Below are positions 8,366 to 16,630 of a stretch of DNA of 64,000 nucleotides, in pieces. Within the stretch, counting starts at the first letter, position 1; each line of letters opens with the position of its first letter. The DNA comes from Fimbriimonadaceae bacterium. Lineage in GTDB: Bacteria; Armatimonadota; UBA10988. Both the position numbers and the translations under genes were made by a program. The stretch is taken from assembly GCA_020850355.1 (NCBI GenBank), contig JADZEX010000067.1, positions 79,477 through 143,476 on the forward strand, in the 5' to 3' direction. The notes beneath the pieces were generated by a model that was given only the letters and a program-made list of their open reading frames with translations, searched no databases and was not told the DNA's origin.

Positions 8366-10273
8366 CTACTGGGGCGGCTGCCAGCTATAGAGGTGAGAGC
8401 CGTTGGCGTAGTAGACCCGGCCGTTCAGCCAGTCCCCGCCGAAGGTCGGCGCGACCGCCGCCGGGGCCACCAGCCGGGGCTCGTGGGTCGCCGGATCGAC
8501 CGCCGCGATGCCCTTGGCGAACAGCATGTAGAGCGCCTTGCCGGGCGCCTCGACGAAGATCCGGCAGCCCTGCTGGCTGGCGCTGGAGCCCAGCGTCGCG
8601 GTGGTGTCGAACTGCTGGATCATGGCGCGCGGGCTGGGATCGAAGACGAAGAACCGGGTGCGGTCGGCCATCCCATAGACCAGACCGTTGGGGCCGGCAT
8701 GGAAGTCCAGGTAGCTGGTGACGCCCGGAATCGGCGCCTCGTGCCAGACGATCTGGCCGGTCGCCAGGTCGAACAGGTAGAGCTCCGCCAGCTTGGCCTT
8801 CTGCTCGCCGCCGGTGCCCGCCGCGATCGTCGAGCCGCCCAGGACCAGCGTCCCCGGCAGCGCGTGCAGCGCCGTCGTGGAGTGGTTCGGCAGCAACTCG
8901 GCGTGCTTGTAGCCCTTGGCCGACCTGGTCTGCCGGTCCCAGACCAGCAGGCCGCCCCCGGTGTAGCCGTAGCCTGGGGTCCCGGCCAGCACCACGTGCC
9001 GCCCGTCGGGATGCACCAGCAGGGCGTGCGGGCGGTTGATGTCCGGCTCAAACTCCGCCAGGAACTGCGGGTTGCAGCCCTCTTGGCCCTTGACGGTTGG
9101 CACCCACGGCTGGCTGGGATCCCATTCGAGCAGGAAGCCATGGCCGTAACCGCCGACGAAGAAGCGGGTCGCGTCGGCACCGACGGTGTTCCACTGCCCG
9201 TACGAAGCCCGGTTGGTCCAGGTGTCGGTCGGCGGGTGGTACCGGAAGGCGCGCATCGGGAAGGCGGTCCCGCCGCAGATGCTGCCGTCGGGCGCCGCCG
9301 CGACACCCATGATGTGGGCCCCCTCGCTGGTGTAGTCGAACCGGTGGACGAGCCGCTTCTTGTCCAGGTCCTCGACCACCAGTTGCTTCTCCACGGTGTC
9401 CAGGTTGATCAGCTTGCGGCCGCTCGGGAAGCTGGTGTGGACCAGCCCCTGACTGCCGGTGATGATCGGCTTGATCTTGCGGTCGGCCCACGTCCCGATC
9501 GGCCTGGCCTGGCCCTGGTAGAGCTCCAGCCAGCGGTCGTTGGCCGCCGTGTTGGGCTGTCCGTAGACCTTGCCGTTGAGGTCACGATAGACCGCCGCGC
9601 TGCCCTGGGTGCGCTCGGCCTCGGCCAGCAGCGGCGTCGCCTGGCCGGTTGTCGGGTTCAGCGCGATGATCTGGGCCGAGGTGCTGCCGACGGCGGTGTA
9701 GATCCAGCCCTGGTCGTCAGCGGCGATAGAGCGCGGGTACTGCCGCCAGTTCTGTTTGTAGACGTGGCCATAGTCCTTGAACTCGCCGGTGGCGGGGTTG
9801 TACATCGCCACGCCGCTGTCGGGGTAGGTCGTCGACCAGATCCGTCCCTGGTCGTCTTCCGTCATGCTCATCGCCATCTGCGGCACCGTCTGGCGGGTGA
9901 ACGAGAAGGTCCGCGTCAGCGGGTCGAACTCGCTGAACCAACTGTTGAAATGGGTGTAGAACTTGCCGCGGCTCGAGAGCAGGCTGGCGTAGGGGCAATC
10001 GCCGCCGGGCGGGAAGGGCGTCTTGACCTGCTGCGCCGCGCCGCTAACGGCGTCGAGAACCAGGATGGCGTAGCCGCCGGTGTGGTCGAACAGCCAGGCC
10101 AGCGCCACATCGCGGCCGTCGCCGTCTCGGGTGCTGACAATGCCGCGGTGATTGCTGACCGGCGTCGCCACGCCGTGGTGCCGGAACCCGTTACCGAGAT
10201 CCTCGGTCGCGGCGGGCAAGCCGGGCGACGCCAGCAGGGCGGGCAGGGCGGACAGCGAAAGCAGGCTCCTCAT
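8366..10273 (-). CDS. Secreted beta-propeller protein
   Basis: The protein has 635 residues from ATG 10273, with AGGAG upstream. A signal peptide is visible (MRSLLSLSALPALLASPGLP, cleavage after AA at about 21-22). The mature protein is built of repeated beta-propeller blades with motifs such as EDDQGRIWSTTYPDSG, ADDQGWIYTAVG, APDGSICGG, HPDGRHVVLAGT and GPNGLVYGMADR. These resemble NHL/SMP30-type repeats (DGRIW-like turns). A lactonase- or lyase-type activity is possible but no catalytic set could be assigned. Context (URO-D protein, hydrolase, sugar genes) suggests a role in extracellular glycan or sugar-acid metabolism. The ribosome site is held in a hairpin; see the separate entry. Confidence 0.8.
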   Translation of the reverse strand: MRSLLSLSALPALLASPGLPAATEDLGNGFRHHGVATPVSNHRGIVSTRDGDGRDVALAWLFDHTGGYAILVLDAVSGAAQQVKTPFPPGGDCPYASLLSSRGKFYTHFNSWFSEFDPLTRTFSFTRQTVPQMAMSMTEDDQGRIWSTTYPDSGVAMYNPATGEFKDYGHVYKQNWRQYPRSIAADDQGWIYTAVGSTSAQIIALNPTTGQATPLLAEAERTQGSAAVYRDLNGKVYGQPNTAANDRWLELYQGQARPIGTWADRKIKPIITGSQGLVHTSFPSGRKLINLDTVEKQLVVEDLDKKRLVHRFDYTSEGAHIMGVAAAPDGSICGGTAFPMRAFRYHPPTDTWTNRASYGQWNTVGADATRFFVGGYGHGFLLEWDPSQPWVPTVKGQEGCNPQFLAEFEPDINRPHALLVHPDGRHVVLAGTPGYGYTGGGLLVWDRQTRSAKGYKHAELLPNHSTTALHALPGTLVLGGSTIAAGTGGEQKAKLAELYLFDLATGQIVWHEAPIPGVTSYLDFHAGPNGLVYGMADRTRFFVFDPSPRAMIQQFDTTATLGSSASQQGCRIFVEAPGKALYMLFAKGIAAVDPATHEPRLVAPAAVAPTFGGDWLNGRVYYANGSHLYSWQPPQ

Positions 10274-10288
10274 CGGCAGCTCCTGCCG
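10274..10288 (-). promoter_or_regulatory. Hairpin enclosing the ribosome-binding site of the secreted beta-propeller gene
   Basis: Directly before the ATG at 10273 the minus strand reads CGGCAG-GAG-CTGCCG, a perfect 6-bp stem with a 3-base loop that ends at the start codon. The AGGAG ribosome site lies across the 3' side of the left arm and the loop. If folded in the mRNA it would hinder ribosome access. It may be chance in GC-rich DNA. Confidence 0.4.
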
Positions 10289-10362
10289 GCAGTTTGGCTC
10301 ACGCCAGCCGAATCCTGCGCCCCGCGGGGGCGAGTCCGGCCGGGGCGCGGGGGACACCAGCG

Positions 10363-11157
10363 ATGATCGCAGCGCGCAGACATGGAACGGCTGGCCCAGC
10401 CGTGGTGGTGTTGCACGGCGGACCGGCCGCCGCCGGCAGCGCGTTGGGCCTGGCCCTGACGCTGGCCCCGGTTGCCCGCGTGCTCGAGCCGTGGCAGCGC
10501 GGCAGCGGCGGCCAGCCCTTGAGCGTGGCGCGGCACGTCGCCGACCTGGGGGAACTGCTGGCTGCGGAGGGCCACCAGCCGGTCGCGCTGGTCGGCCATT
10601 CCTGGGGGGCGATGCTGGCGCTGGCCTTCGCAGCGGCGCAGCCGGCCGCCGTCGGCCGCCTGGCCCTGGTCGGTTGCGGCACCTTCGACCCGGCCGCCCG
10701 GGCCGAGTACCAGCAGCGCTGCGCCCAGCGGCAGACCGCGGAGCTGCAGGCCGAGCTGGCGTCCGCCGCCGCACTCGCCGACCCGGCCGCCCGGATGCTG
10801 CGCCAGTACGCGATCCTCGGCGGCATCTACGACTACGACGCGGCGCCCGATCCAGCCGACCCTGCCGCCCCACCGTTCGATGCGGTTGCTCACGAGCAGA
10901 CCTGGGCCGACGCGCTGGAGTGCCAGGCGGACGGGCGGCACCCCGCCAGCTTCGCCCGCCTCGAGTTCCCGGTGGCGCTGTTTCACGGCGCCTGGGATCC
11001 GCACCCGGGGCGCCTGATCGCCGACGGCCTGCGCGCGGTGCTGCCGCAACTGGACTATCACGAGTACGCCTGCTGCGGGCACCGGCCCTGGGCCGAGCGG
11101 CGTGCCGCCGCCAGCTTCGGGCGCGACCTGCGGGCATTCTGCACAAGCCCGCCGTGA
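10363..11157 (+). CDS. Alpha/beta hydrolase, prolyl-iminopeptidase-like
   Basis: The protein has 264 residues. I start at ATG 10363; a TTG further upstream at 10294 would add 23 residues with no homology. The fold signatures are in order: the oxyanion HGGPAA (about 20-25), the nucleophile elbow GHSWGAMLAL (Ser in GHSWG at about 82-86), an acid in GAWDPHPG and the catalytic His in CCGHRPW near the C-terminus. HGGP plus GHSWG is typical of the proline iminopeptidase/peptidase S33 branch, but its substrate could be any small ester or amide. It is cytoplasmic. It probably shares a transcript with the URO-D gene 66 bp downstream. Confidence 0.88.
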   Translation: MIAARRHGTAGPAVVVLHGGPAAAGSALGLALTLAPVARVLEPWQRGSGGQPLSVARHVADLGELLAAEGHQPVALVGHSWGAMLALAFAAAQPAAVGRLALVGCGTFDPAARAEYQQRCAQRQTAELQAELASAAALADPAARMLRQYAILGGIYDYDAAPDPADPAAPPFDAVAHEQTWADALECQADGRHPASFARLEFPVALFHGAWDPHPGRLIADGLRAVLPQLDYHEYACCGHRPWAERRAAASFGRDLRAFCTSPP

Positions 11158-11223
11158 TCCGGTCCAGCGCTGCGGCAGGACCACCCACGTCCACCGCCAA
11201 CCGCCCCGGCGAGGAGCACCGAT

Positions 11224-12255
11224 ATGACCTCGCGCGAGCGCCTTCTGGCGGCCATCGAGTTCACCGGACCGGACCGGGCGCCGATCCACCATTACTGCTT
11301 CCCGGGCGCACTTCGCGAGCACGGCCAGCAGCTGCTCGACCTGCTGGCGCAGTATCCCGACGACTTCGGCAACGAGGCGCCGCTGGCTAACTGGGCTCAA
11401 GTGCAGCGCGAGGGCGACACGCCCCAGGAGACCGTCACCTGGCGAGACGGCTGGGGCACCACCTGGATCCGCTCGACGCAGTACACCTCCGGTGAGGTGA
11501 TCGAGCCGGCCATCAGGTCCTGGGAAGCCGACTGGGCATCCTACGAGTTCCCGCCGAGCCCCGCTCCCGAACACTTCGAGAGGTTCGCCGCCAGCGTGGC
11601 CGCGCAGCACCCCGAACGCTTCGTGATGACCGCTGGCGGCGGGTTGTTCCAGCACGTGCAAAACCTGCGCGGGCCGGAGAGCTTCTTCCTGGACATCGGT
11701 GAAGACCGCGCCGAGTTGCATGAACTCCTCGACCGGCTGGTGGACTACTACCTGCCGACCCTCGACCGGCACCTCGCGGCCGGCGCCGATTGTGCGGTCT
11801 GGGGCGACGACTGGGGCGCCCAGGACGCCATGATGTGCAGCCCGACGGCCTGGCGACGGATCTTCAAGCCGCGCTACCAACGCCTGTTCGACGTCGGCCA
11901 CGAACACGGCGCGAAGATCTGGACGCACAGCGACGGCTGGATCCTGGAAATCCTGCCCGACCTGCTCGAGATGGGCGTCGCGGTGATCAACCCGCAGCAC
12001 CCCTGCATGGGCACCCCGCGGGTCGGTCAGATCGTCGGCGGCAAGGCCTGCATCCGGACCGACATCGACCGGCAGTGGGTGATCCCCTACGGCACCCCAG
12101 CCGAGGTCCGCGCCGCGGTGAACGAAGCGATGGACTGCTTCGGCCGCTTCAACGGCGGCATCCTGTTCCACGGCGAGGTCGGCCCGGGCGTGCCGTGGGA
12201 GAACATCGTGGCGCTCTACGAGACGTTCTACGAGGTCGGGAAGTACGGGGGGTGA
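11224..12255 (+). CDS. Uroporphyrinogen decarboxylase superfamily protein (MtaA-like, not HemE)
   Basis: The protein has 343 residues, starting at ATG 11224 with GAGGAG upstream. The opening MTSRERLLAAI and the segments GADCAVWGDDWG, HEHGAKIWTHSDG, LLEMGVAVINPQHP and KACIRTDID are features of the URO-D TIM-barrel family. The substrate-binding Arg and Asp pattern of true HemE is absent, and no heme genes are nearby. Proteins of this type next to Gfo/Idh/MocA oxidoreductases and beta-propellers are common in Lentisphaerota and Armatimonadota. They are thought to act as methyltransferases or unknown decarboxylases, which is inference. A second, more divergent paralogue lies at 21461-22540. Confidence 0.85.
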   Translation: MTSRERLLAAIEFTGPDRAPIHHYCFPGALREHGQQLLDLLAQYPDDFGNEAPLANWAQVQREGDTPQETVTWRDGWGTTWIRSTQYTSGEVIEPAIRSWEADWASYEFPPSPAPEHFERFAASVAAQHPERFVMTAGGGLFQHVQNLRGPESFFLDIGEDRAELHELLDRLVDYYLPTLDRHLAAGADCAVWGDDWGAQDAMMCSPTAWRRIFKPRYQRLFDVGHEHGAKIWTHSDGWILEILPDLLEMGVAVINPQHPCMGTPRVGQIVGGKACIRTDIDRQWVIPYGTPAEVRAAVNEAMDCFGRFNGGILFHGEVGPGVPWENIVALYETFYEVGKYGG

Positions 12256-12286
12256 CGGCGCGGGCAGGCCCGACCGCTGGCGACCG

Positions 12287-12315
12287 CTGACACCCGCCCG
12301 GCAAGCTGCTATAGT
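12287..12315 (+). promoter_or_regulatory. Promoter of the restriction-modification operon (leaderless)
   Basis: CTGACA (12287-12292) and TATAGT (12310-12315) are separated by exactly 17 bp, each five of six to consensus. Transcription should begin about seven bases after the -10, at or next to the A of the ATG at 12322. There is no ribosome site before that ATG, so the transcript appears leaderless. Confidence 0.75.
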
Positions 12316-12321
12316 GGCGGC

Positions 12322-13188
12322 ATGGCTGCCTCCAGACGCGCCCCGCAACCAACTCTGCCGACGCTGGCCGCGCCGCCGGCAGCGCGCCGGCTGCTGGTCG
12401 GCGACGCCCTGCAGTTGCTGCGGGAGCTGCCCGCTGGCTGCTGCCGTTGCTGCGTCACCAGCCCGCCGTACTGGGGCCTGCGCGACTACGGCGTAGAGCA
12501 CCAGATCGGCGCCGAGGTCGAGCTTGACCACTACTTGCGCAACCTGACGCTGGTCTTCGGCGAGGTGCGGCGGGTGCTGGCCGATGACGGCACGCTCTGG
12601 CTGAACCTCGGGGATGCGTACACCAGCGGCGGACGCACCTGGCGTGCCAGCGATCGCAAGAACCCGGCGAGGGCGATGGAGTACCGTCCGGCGACGCCCC
12701 CAGGCCTGAAGCCGAAGGACCTGATCGGCTTGCCCTGGCGGGTGGCTTTCGCGCTGCAGGCCGATGGCTGGTACCTGCGGTCCGACATCGTCTGGTTCAA
12801 GCCAAACTGCCAACCTGAATCCGTCAAGGACCGGCCGACTCGCTCCCATGAGTATGTCTTTCTGCTGAGCAAGTCCGAGCGCTACTATTACGACCAGGAG
12901 GCGGTTCGTGAGGTCGGCAGCACGGGGGGCTCCTGGCGCAATCGGCGGTCTGTCTGGGCGGTCCACACCGAGCCGTTCCCCGAGGCCCACTTCGCGACCT
13001 TCCCTCCCAAACTAGTGGAGCCCTGCCTGCTGGCCGGCAGCGCCACAGGCGACACGGTCCTGGATCCGTTCTTTGGGTCTGGGACGGTCGGGCTGGTCTG
13101 CCAGGCCCTGGACCGGGGCTGCCTTGGGATCGAACTGAACCCGGCCTACGCCGCGCTGGCTCGCGAACGACTCGGGTGGCCCGAATGA
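12322..13188 (+). CDS. Type II DNA methyltransferase, probably N4-cytosine specific
   Basis: The protein has 288 residues and methylates DNA using S-adenosylmethionine, protecting the host from the partner nuclease encoded immediately downstream. Motif IV is TSPPYWG (46-52); an SPPY tetrapeptide is the hallmark of N4-cytosine methyltransferases. Motif I appears late as LDPFFGSGTVGL (247-258), so the order IV-then-I places it in the class beta arrangement. The sequence SPPYWGLRDYG and the segment GLKPKDLIGLPWR match the M.XcyI/M.Cfr9I type. The start is ATG 12322 with no ribosome site but a promoter at the right distance for a leaderless message. Its stop codon overlaps the start of the nuclease gene. 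Confidence 0.93.
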   Translation: MAASRRAPQPTLPTLAAPPAARRLLVGDALQLLRELPAGCCRCCVTSPPYWGLRDYGVEHQIGAEVELDHYLRNLTLVFGEVRRVLADDGTLWLNLGDAYTSGGRTWRASDRKNPARAMEYRPATPPGLKPKDLIGLPWRVAFALQADGWYLRSDIVWFKPNCQPESVKDRPTRSHEYVFLLSKSERYYYDQEAVREVGSTGGSWRNRRSVWAVHTEPFPEAHFATFPPKLVEPCLLAGSATGDTVLDPFFGSGTVGLVCQALDRGCLGIELNPAYAALARERLGWPE

Positions 13189-14165
13189 GGCAGCCCCAGT
13201 CGGCGGTGCTGCTGCCGAGCAGCCAGGTCAGGTTCTGGTCGCGACTCAACGACCTCCGGGCCCGCTGCCTTAGCCCCGCGCTGCGCGATGCCTTAGGCAC
13301 CGTCCCGATCGCCGACCTGGATGCGGAACTGCACTCCTACGTCGTTCCGGAGCATCTTGCCCGTGTGGCGAGTTGGGGGCTGCGCGGCGAGGTGGTCTTT
13401 GCGACGCCGCTGCTGCTGGGTCGCCGGCCCGCCTTGTTGGGTTACTACCGCCTGCTGTACGGCTTGTCTCAAAAGGCCTGCTACGGTAGCGGCGGTCCGT
13501 TGCAGGGCTGCCGCGCGATGGAAGAGCACAACCGCCTCTCCGCAGTCGTCGCCGCTCGGCTGCCCGCGGTCTGTCGGTCGCTGGCGGCGTCAGGCTCCTA
13601 TCTGGTCGAGCGGATCACCCTGCGCAGCGCTGCCGAGGTGCACGAGCTGCAGTTGTTGACGCTCGGCGCGATGTTCGACGGCTCCGAGCGAAACCGTGTC
13701 GGCCGCGATGCGGTCGCCCTGTTCTGGCAGCTCCTGCGGGAGCTGGTCGGGCCGCACCTGACCGCGGCCTCGGACCGCGAACTGGTCCTCGCCAACGCAG
13801 CCGGTCGGACCGTGCGGGTGCTCTTGGCCGATGACCCCGACGTGACCGTCTGGGAGACCTTCAGCGCCGGCACCGAGGCGCGTCGGCTGTCGATCGAGGT
13901 CAAAGGCGGCAGCGATCGCTCGAACGTCCACAACCGGCTTGGGGAGGCGGAGAAGTCGCACCAGAAGGCGCGCGCGGCGGGCTTTCGCGATTGCTGGACA
14001 ATCCTGAATGCGACAGTGACGCCAGACCTGGCGCGGACCGAGTCCCCCAGCACCGGGATCTTTTTCCAGTTGCGCGACCTGCTGGACGACACCTCGGCCG
14101 GCTACGCCGACTTCCGTGACCACCTCGCCGCGGTGCTCGGCATCCCCGTGGCGTCGCCGGCCTGA
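13185..14165 (+). CDS. Type II restriction endonuclease, XcyI/Cfr9I family
   Basis: The protein has 326 residues from ATG 13185, which overlaps the methyltransferase stop (ATGA). It resembles XcyI and Cfr9I, nucleases that cut C^CCGGG. Visible family features are SAVLLPSSQVRFW (6-18), GYYRLLYGLSQK (86-97), VHELQLLTLG (152-161) and IEVKGG (237-242). SNVHNRLGEAEKSHQKA (246-262) is also present. A PD-(D/E)xK active site can be read as P218-D219 in DDPDV and E238-x-K240 in IEVK. No truncation or frameshift is seen, so the enzyme looks functional. Recognition of CCCGGG is inferred from the family. Coupled translation after the methyltransferase means the protective enzyme is made first. Its end lies 4 bp from the convergent oxidoreductase gene. 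Confidence 0.88.
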   Translation: MRQPQSAVLLPSSQVRFWSRLNDLRARCLSPALRDALGTVPIADLDAELHSYVVPEHLARVASWGLRGEVVFATPLLLGRRPALLGYYRLLYGLSQKACYGSGGPLQGCRAMEEHNRLSAVVAARLPAVCRSLAASGSYLVERITLRSAAEVHELQLLTLGAMFDGSERNRVGRDAVALFWQLLRELVGPHLTAASDRELVLANAAGRTVRVLLADDPDVTVWETFSAGTEARRLSIEVKGGSDRSNVHNRLGEAEKSHQKARAAGFRDCWTILNATVTPDLARTESPSTGIFFQLRDLLDDTSAGYADFRDHLAAVLGIPVASPA

Positions 14166-14169
14166 CGGT

Positions 14170-15192
14170 CTACCCGCCCAACGCCTTGGTTTGGCCCGTC
14201 GCCGCGGCCTCGTAGGCTGCCGCGATCGCGGCAACATAGCGCACGCAGGAGGCGCCCGGACAGCGTTGCGGGCTGCGGCCGGCAATCGCATCCTGGAGCG
14301 CGACCACTGGCTGCGGTGGCTCCGGCATGGCGCTCTCGGGGATCCGTTCCGGGTCGTGCCCTGGTCGCAGCAAGGTGAGCTCGAAGGGCATGCCGCGGAG
14401 CACGGCGGTGCCGGCGGTGCCCAGATAGAGACTCACCGAGCGGCGGTCCGGGCAGGGCGAGTCGCCGATGCTGACGACGCTGCCGAAGCCGCCGCCGCTG
14501 AGGGCGAAGTTGACCTGGAAGCGGAGGTCGTCCGGGACGCTGTCCATCTGGGCGCTGACGGTGGTGAACTCCTGGCCGGTGACCCACATCGCTTCGCAGA
14601 TCTGGTGCGAGCCGCCGTCGATCAGGTGGCCGCCGCCGTTGGCCTCGATGTCGCCGCGGAAGAGGCTGGGCGGCACCAGGCCGGGCAGCCTGGCGGGCAG
14701 CGGTGAGCGGCCGAAGACGCCGCGGATGTCGCCCGTCCAGCGCAGGTCGACGGTCTCGATGGTCCCCAGATCGCCGGCGGCGAGGCGCTCGCGGAGGTAG
14801 ACCGTCTGGCGCCAATAGGGTGGGTTGTAGGCCACCTCCAAGAGCTTGCCGGATCGCTCGGCGAGGCCCACCAGCGCGACGGCGTCGGCGGTGTGGACGG
14901 TCATCGGCTTTTCGAGCAGCACGTGACAGCCGGCCTGCAGCGCGGCCGCGGTGTGCCGGAAGTGCAGGTTGTGCGGCGAGCAGACCAGCACGGCGTCCAA
15001 CTCGGCCTGGGACAGCATCGCCTCGACATCGGTGTACGTCTGGGCGACGCCGAAGTGCGCGGCGAGCTGCGCCAGCGGCTCGGGCTGGCGGCGACAGAGG
15101 GCTACCAGGTCGACCTCCGGGTGCGCCACCAACTCCGGCAGGTGTCGTCTCGAAGCAAACCAGCCCGCGCCGATCACGCCCCAGCGAGTCAT
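14170..15192 (-). CDS. Gfo/Idh/MocA family oxidoreductase (cytoplasmic)
   Basis: The protein has 340 residues, starting at ATG 15192 with GGAGAAGG upstream. An NAD(P) Rossmann domain opens with WGVIGAGWFASRRH (4-17), followed by AVLVCSPHNLHF and the cofactor/catalytic segment VLLEKPMTV, which keeps the EKP lysine. The C-terminal alpha/beta domain contains GGGHLIDGGSHQI with the usual Asp and His of the active site. Family members oxidise hydroxyl groups of sugars, inositols and related compounds. Unlike three relatives in this window it has no Tat signal and acts in the cytoplasm. A 17-bp-spaced promoter lies just upstream, back to back with the ridA promoter. Confidence 0.92.
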   Translation of the reverse strand: MTRWGVIGAGWFASRRHLPELVAHPEVDLVALCRRQPEPLAQLAAHFGVAQTYTDVEAMLSQAELDAVLVCSPHNLHFRHTAAALQAGCHVLLEKPMTVHTADAVALVGLAERSGKLLEVAYNPPYWRQTVYLRERLAAGDLGTIETVDLRWTGDIRGVFGRSPLPARLPGLVPPSLFRGDIEANGGGHLIDGGSHQICEAMWVTGQEFTTVSAQMDSVPDDLRFQVNFALSGGGFGSVVSIGDSPCPDRRSVSLYLGTAGTAVLRGMPFELTLLRPGHDPERIPESAMPEPPQPVVALQDAIAGRSPQRCPGASCVRYVAAIAAAYEAAATGQTKALGG

Positions 15193-15211
15193 CGCCTTCT
15201 CCGCGGCCGGA

Positions 15212-15240
15212 GTTGTAGCACAGGCCGGCGCCGCCGCCAA
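15212..15240 (-). promoter_or_regulatory. Promoter of the cytoplasmic Gfo/Idh/MocA gene
   Basis: On the minus strand TTGGCG (15235-15240) and TACAAC (15212-15217) are 17 bp apart. The start codon is at 15192, giving a leader of roughly 13 bases that holds the GGAGAAGG ribosome site. It sits back to back with the ridA promoter. Confidence 0.65.
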
Positions 15241-15254
15241 GCGGTGCGGGTGCC

Positions 15255-15283
15255 TTGTCGCCGGCAGCGCTTTGCGGTATCGT
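15255..15283 (+). promoter_or_regulatory. Promoter of ridA
   Basis: TTGTCG (15255-15260) and TATCGT (15278-15283) are separated by exactly 17 bp. The predicted start of transcription near 15290 leaves only about 11 bases before the ATG at 15301. Confidence 0.65.
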
Positions 15284-15300
15284 GCGGGGCAGGTGGCGCT

Positions 15301-15684
15301 ATGCCGAAGCAGATCATTGCAGCCTCTACCGCGCCGGCCGCGGTCGGCCCCTACTCGCAGGCGGTGCGGGTGGGCGACCTGCTGTTCTGTGCCGGTCAGA
15401 TCCCGTTGACTCCCGCCGGGGAGCTGGTCGGCGGCGACATCGCCGCGCAGACCCGCCAGGTGCTGACCAACCTGGCGGCCGTGGTCGCGGCTGCCGGCGG
15501 GTCGCTGGCGCAGGTCGTCAAGACCACGGTCTACTGCGTCGACCTGGCCGACTTCCCGACCATCAACGCGGTCTACGCCGAGTTCTTTGGCGACCAGCCG
15601 CCAGCCCGCGCGACGGTGCAGGTCGCCGCCCTGCCGCGCTCGGCGGGCGTCGAGATCGAGGCCGTCGTCTGGCTCGGCGCCTGA
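15301..15684 (+). CDS. ridA: RidA family reactive intermediate (enamine/imine) deaminase
   Basis: The protein has 127 residues, the full length of the family. RidA hydrolyses reactive enamine/imine intermediates such as 2-aminoacrylate released by PLP enzymes, protecting other enzymes from damage. Key features are GPYSQAV (16-22), FCAGQIPLTP (29-38), the carboxylate-binding Arg103 in PARATVQV and Glu120 in the C-terminal VEIEAVVW segment. These match the active RidA subgroup, which keeps the arginine, rather than the inactive Rid4-7 groups. The AEC transporter starts 7 bp downstream and is likely cotranscribed. Confidence 0.93.
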   Translation: MPKQIIAASTAPAAVGPYSQAVRVGDLLFCAGQIPLTPAGELVGGDIAAQTRQVLTNLAAVVAAAGGSLAQVVKTTVYCVDLADFPTINAVYAEFFGDQPPARATVQVAALPRSAGVEIEAVVWLGA

Positions 15685-15691
15685 CGGCAGC

Positions 15692-16630
15692 ATGGACGTC
15701 CTGGCTCACCTCAGCCACATCTTCGGGACCTGCATCTTCCCGCTGCTGGCGCTGATCGGCCTGGGCTGCGGGCTGCAGCGCCGGATGGGCCTCGAGATGC
15801 GGACGCTCTCGCGGCTCAACATCTACGTCTTCGTCCCGGCCCTGGCGATTTCGGCCCTGGCGAAGGCCAACCTGCCGGTCGGCGACCTGCTGCGAGTGGT
15901 CGGCTTCGTGCTCGGGATTCAGGCCCTGCTGTATGCCCTGGGCCAGGGCTGGAGCCGGTTGCGGGGCTATCCGCGGAGTCTCGCCACCGCCTTCACGATT
16001 GCGCTGATCTTCTACAACAGCGGCAACTACGGCTACGCCTTGGCGGTGCTGCTGTACGGCCAGGACAGCCCGGCGGTGGGCTTGCAGGCGATTGTCTTGG
16101 CGGTCCAGAACGTGACCTGCTTCAGCCTCGGCCAGGTGCTGATCCGCGGTCCGCGGATCGGCGTCCGGAGCGCCCTGGGGGAGTACTTCCGGCTGCCCCT
16201 GCCGTATGCCATTGTGGCCGGGCTGGTGCTGCAACGGACCGGCTGGCGTCCGCCGGAGCCGGTCTGGAACACGATTCAGGTGGCCGCCGGCGGGCTGGTG
16301 CCCATCGCGCTGGTGACGCTTGGCGCGCAGCTCGGCCTGACGCGGCTGGATCGGCGGCTGAAAACGGTGCTGGTGGCCTGCGCGATGCGTCTGCTGGTAG
16401 CCCCGCTGCTGGCCCTGCTGTTGCTGCTGCTGCTCGGCTGGCAAGGCCTCCTGGCGCAGCACCTGTTCCTCTCGACCTGCGTGCCGACCGCGGTCAACAC
16501 CACCATCCTGGCCGTCGAGTTCGACAACGAGCCCGACTTCGCGGCGCAGGTGGTGACCGTCAGCACGCTGCTCAGCGCGGTTTCGGTGACCGCCTGCATC
16601 TATCTGTCGCAGTTGCTCTACGCCGGTTAG
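15692..16630 (+). CDS. AEC (auxin efflux carrier) family transporter
   Basis: The protein has 312 residues, starting at ATG 15692 only 7 bp after ridA. It has about ten hydrophobic helices arranged in two halves: for example FPLLALIGLGCG, FVPALAISALAK, ATAFTIALIFYNSGNYGY, LVPIALVTLGAQLG and STCVPTAVNTTILA. The segment FYNSGNYGYALAVLLYG is the typical AEC signature of the first broken helix, and the LVTLGAQLG segment that of the second half. Bacterial members export or import dicarboxylates such as malate or malonate. The substrate here is unknown. The last codon overlaps the stop of the convergent transferase gene. Confidence 0.9.
   Translation: MDVLAHLSHIFGTCIFPLLALIGLGCGLQRRMGLEMRTLSRLNIYVFVPALAISALAKANLPVGDLLRVVGFVLGIQALLYALGQGWSRLRGYPRSLATAFTIALIFYNSGNYGYALAVLLYGQDSPAVGLQAIVLAVQNVTCFSLGQVLIRGPRIGVRSALGEYFRLPLPYAIVAGLVLQRTGWRPPEPVWNTIQVAAGGLVPIALVTLGAQLGLTRLDRRLKTVLVACAMRLLVAPLLALLLLLLLGWQGLLAQHLFLSTCVPTAVNTTILAVEFDNEPDFAAQVVTVSTLLSAVSVTACIYLSQLLYAG

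Noticed and set aside
8270..10366. Long plus-strand frame opposite the secreted beta-propeller gene
   Set aside because: The minus-strand frame has a signal peptide, ribosome site and propeller repeats; the plus frame has none of these.
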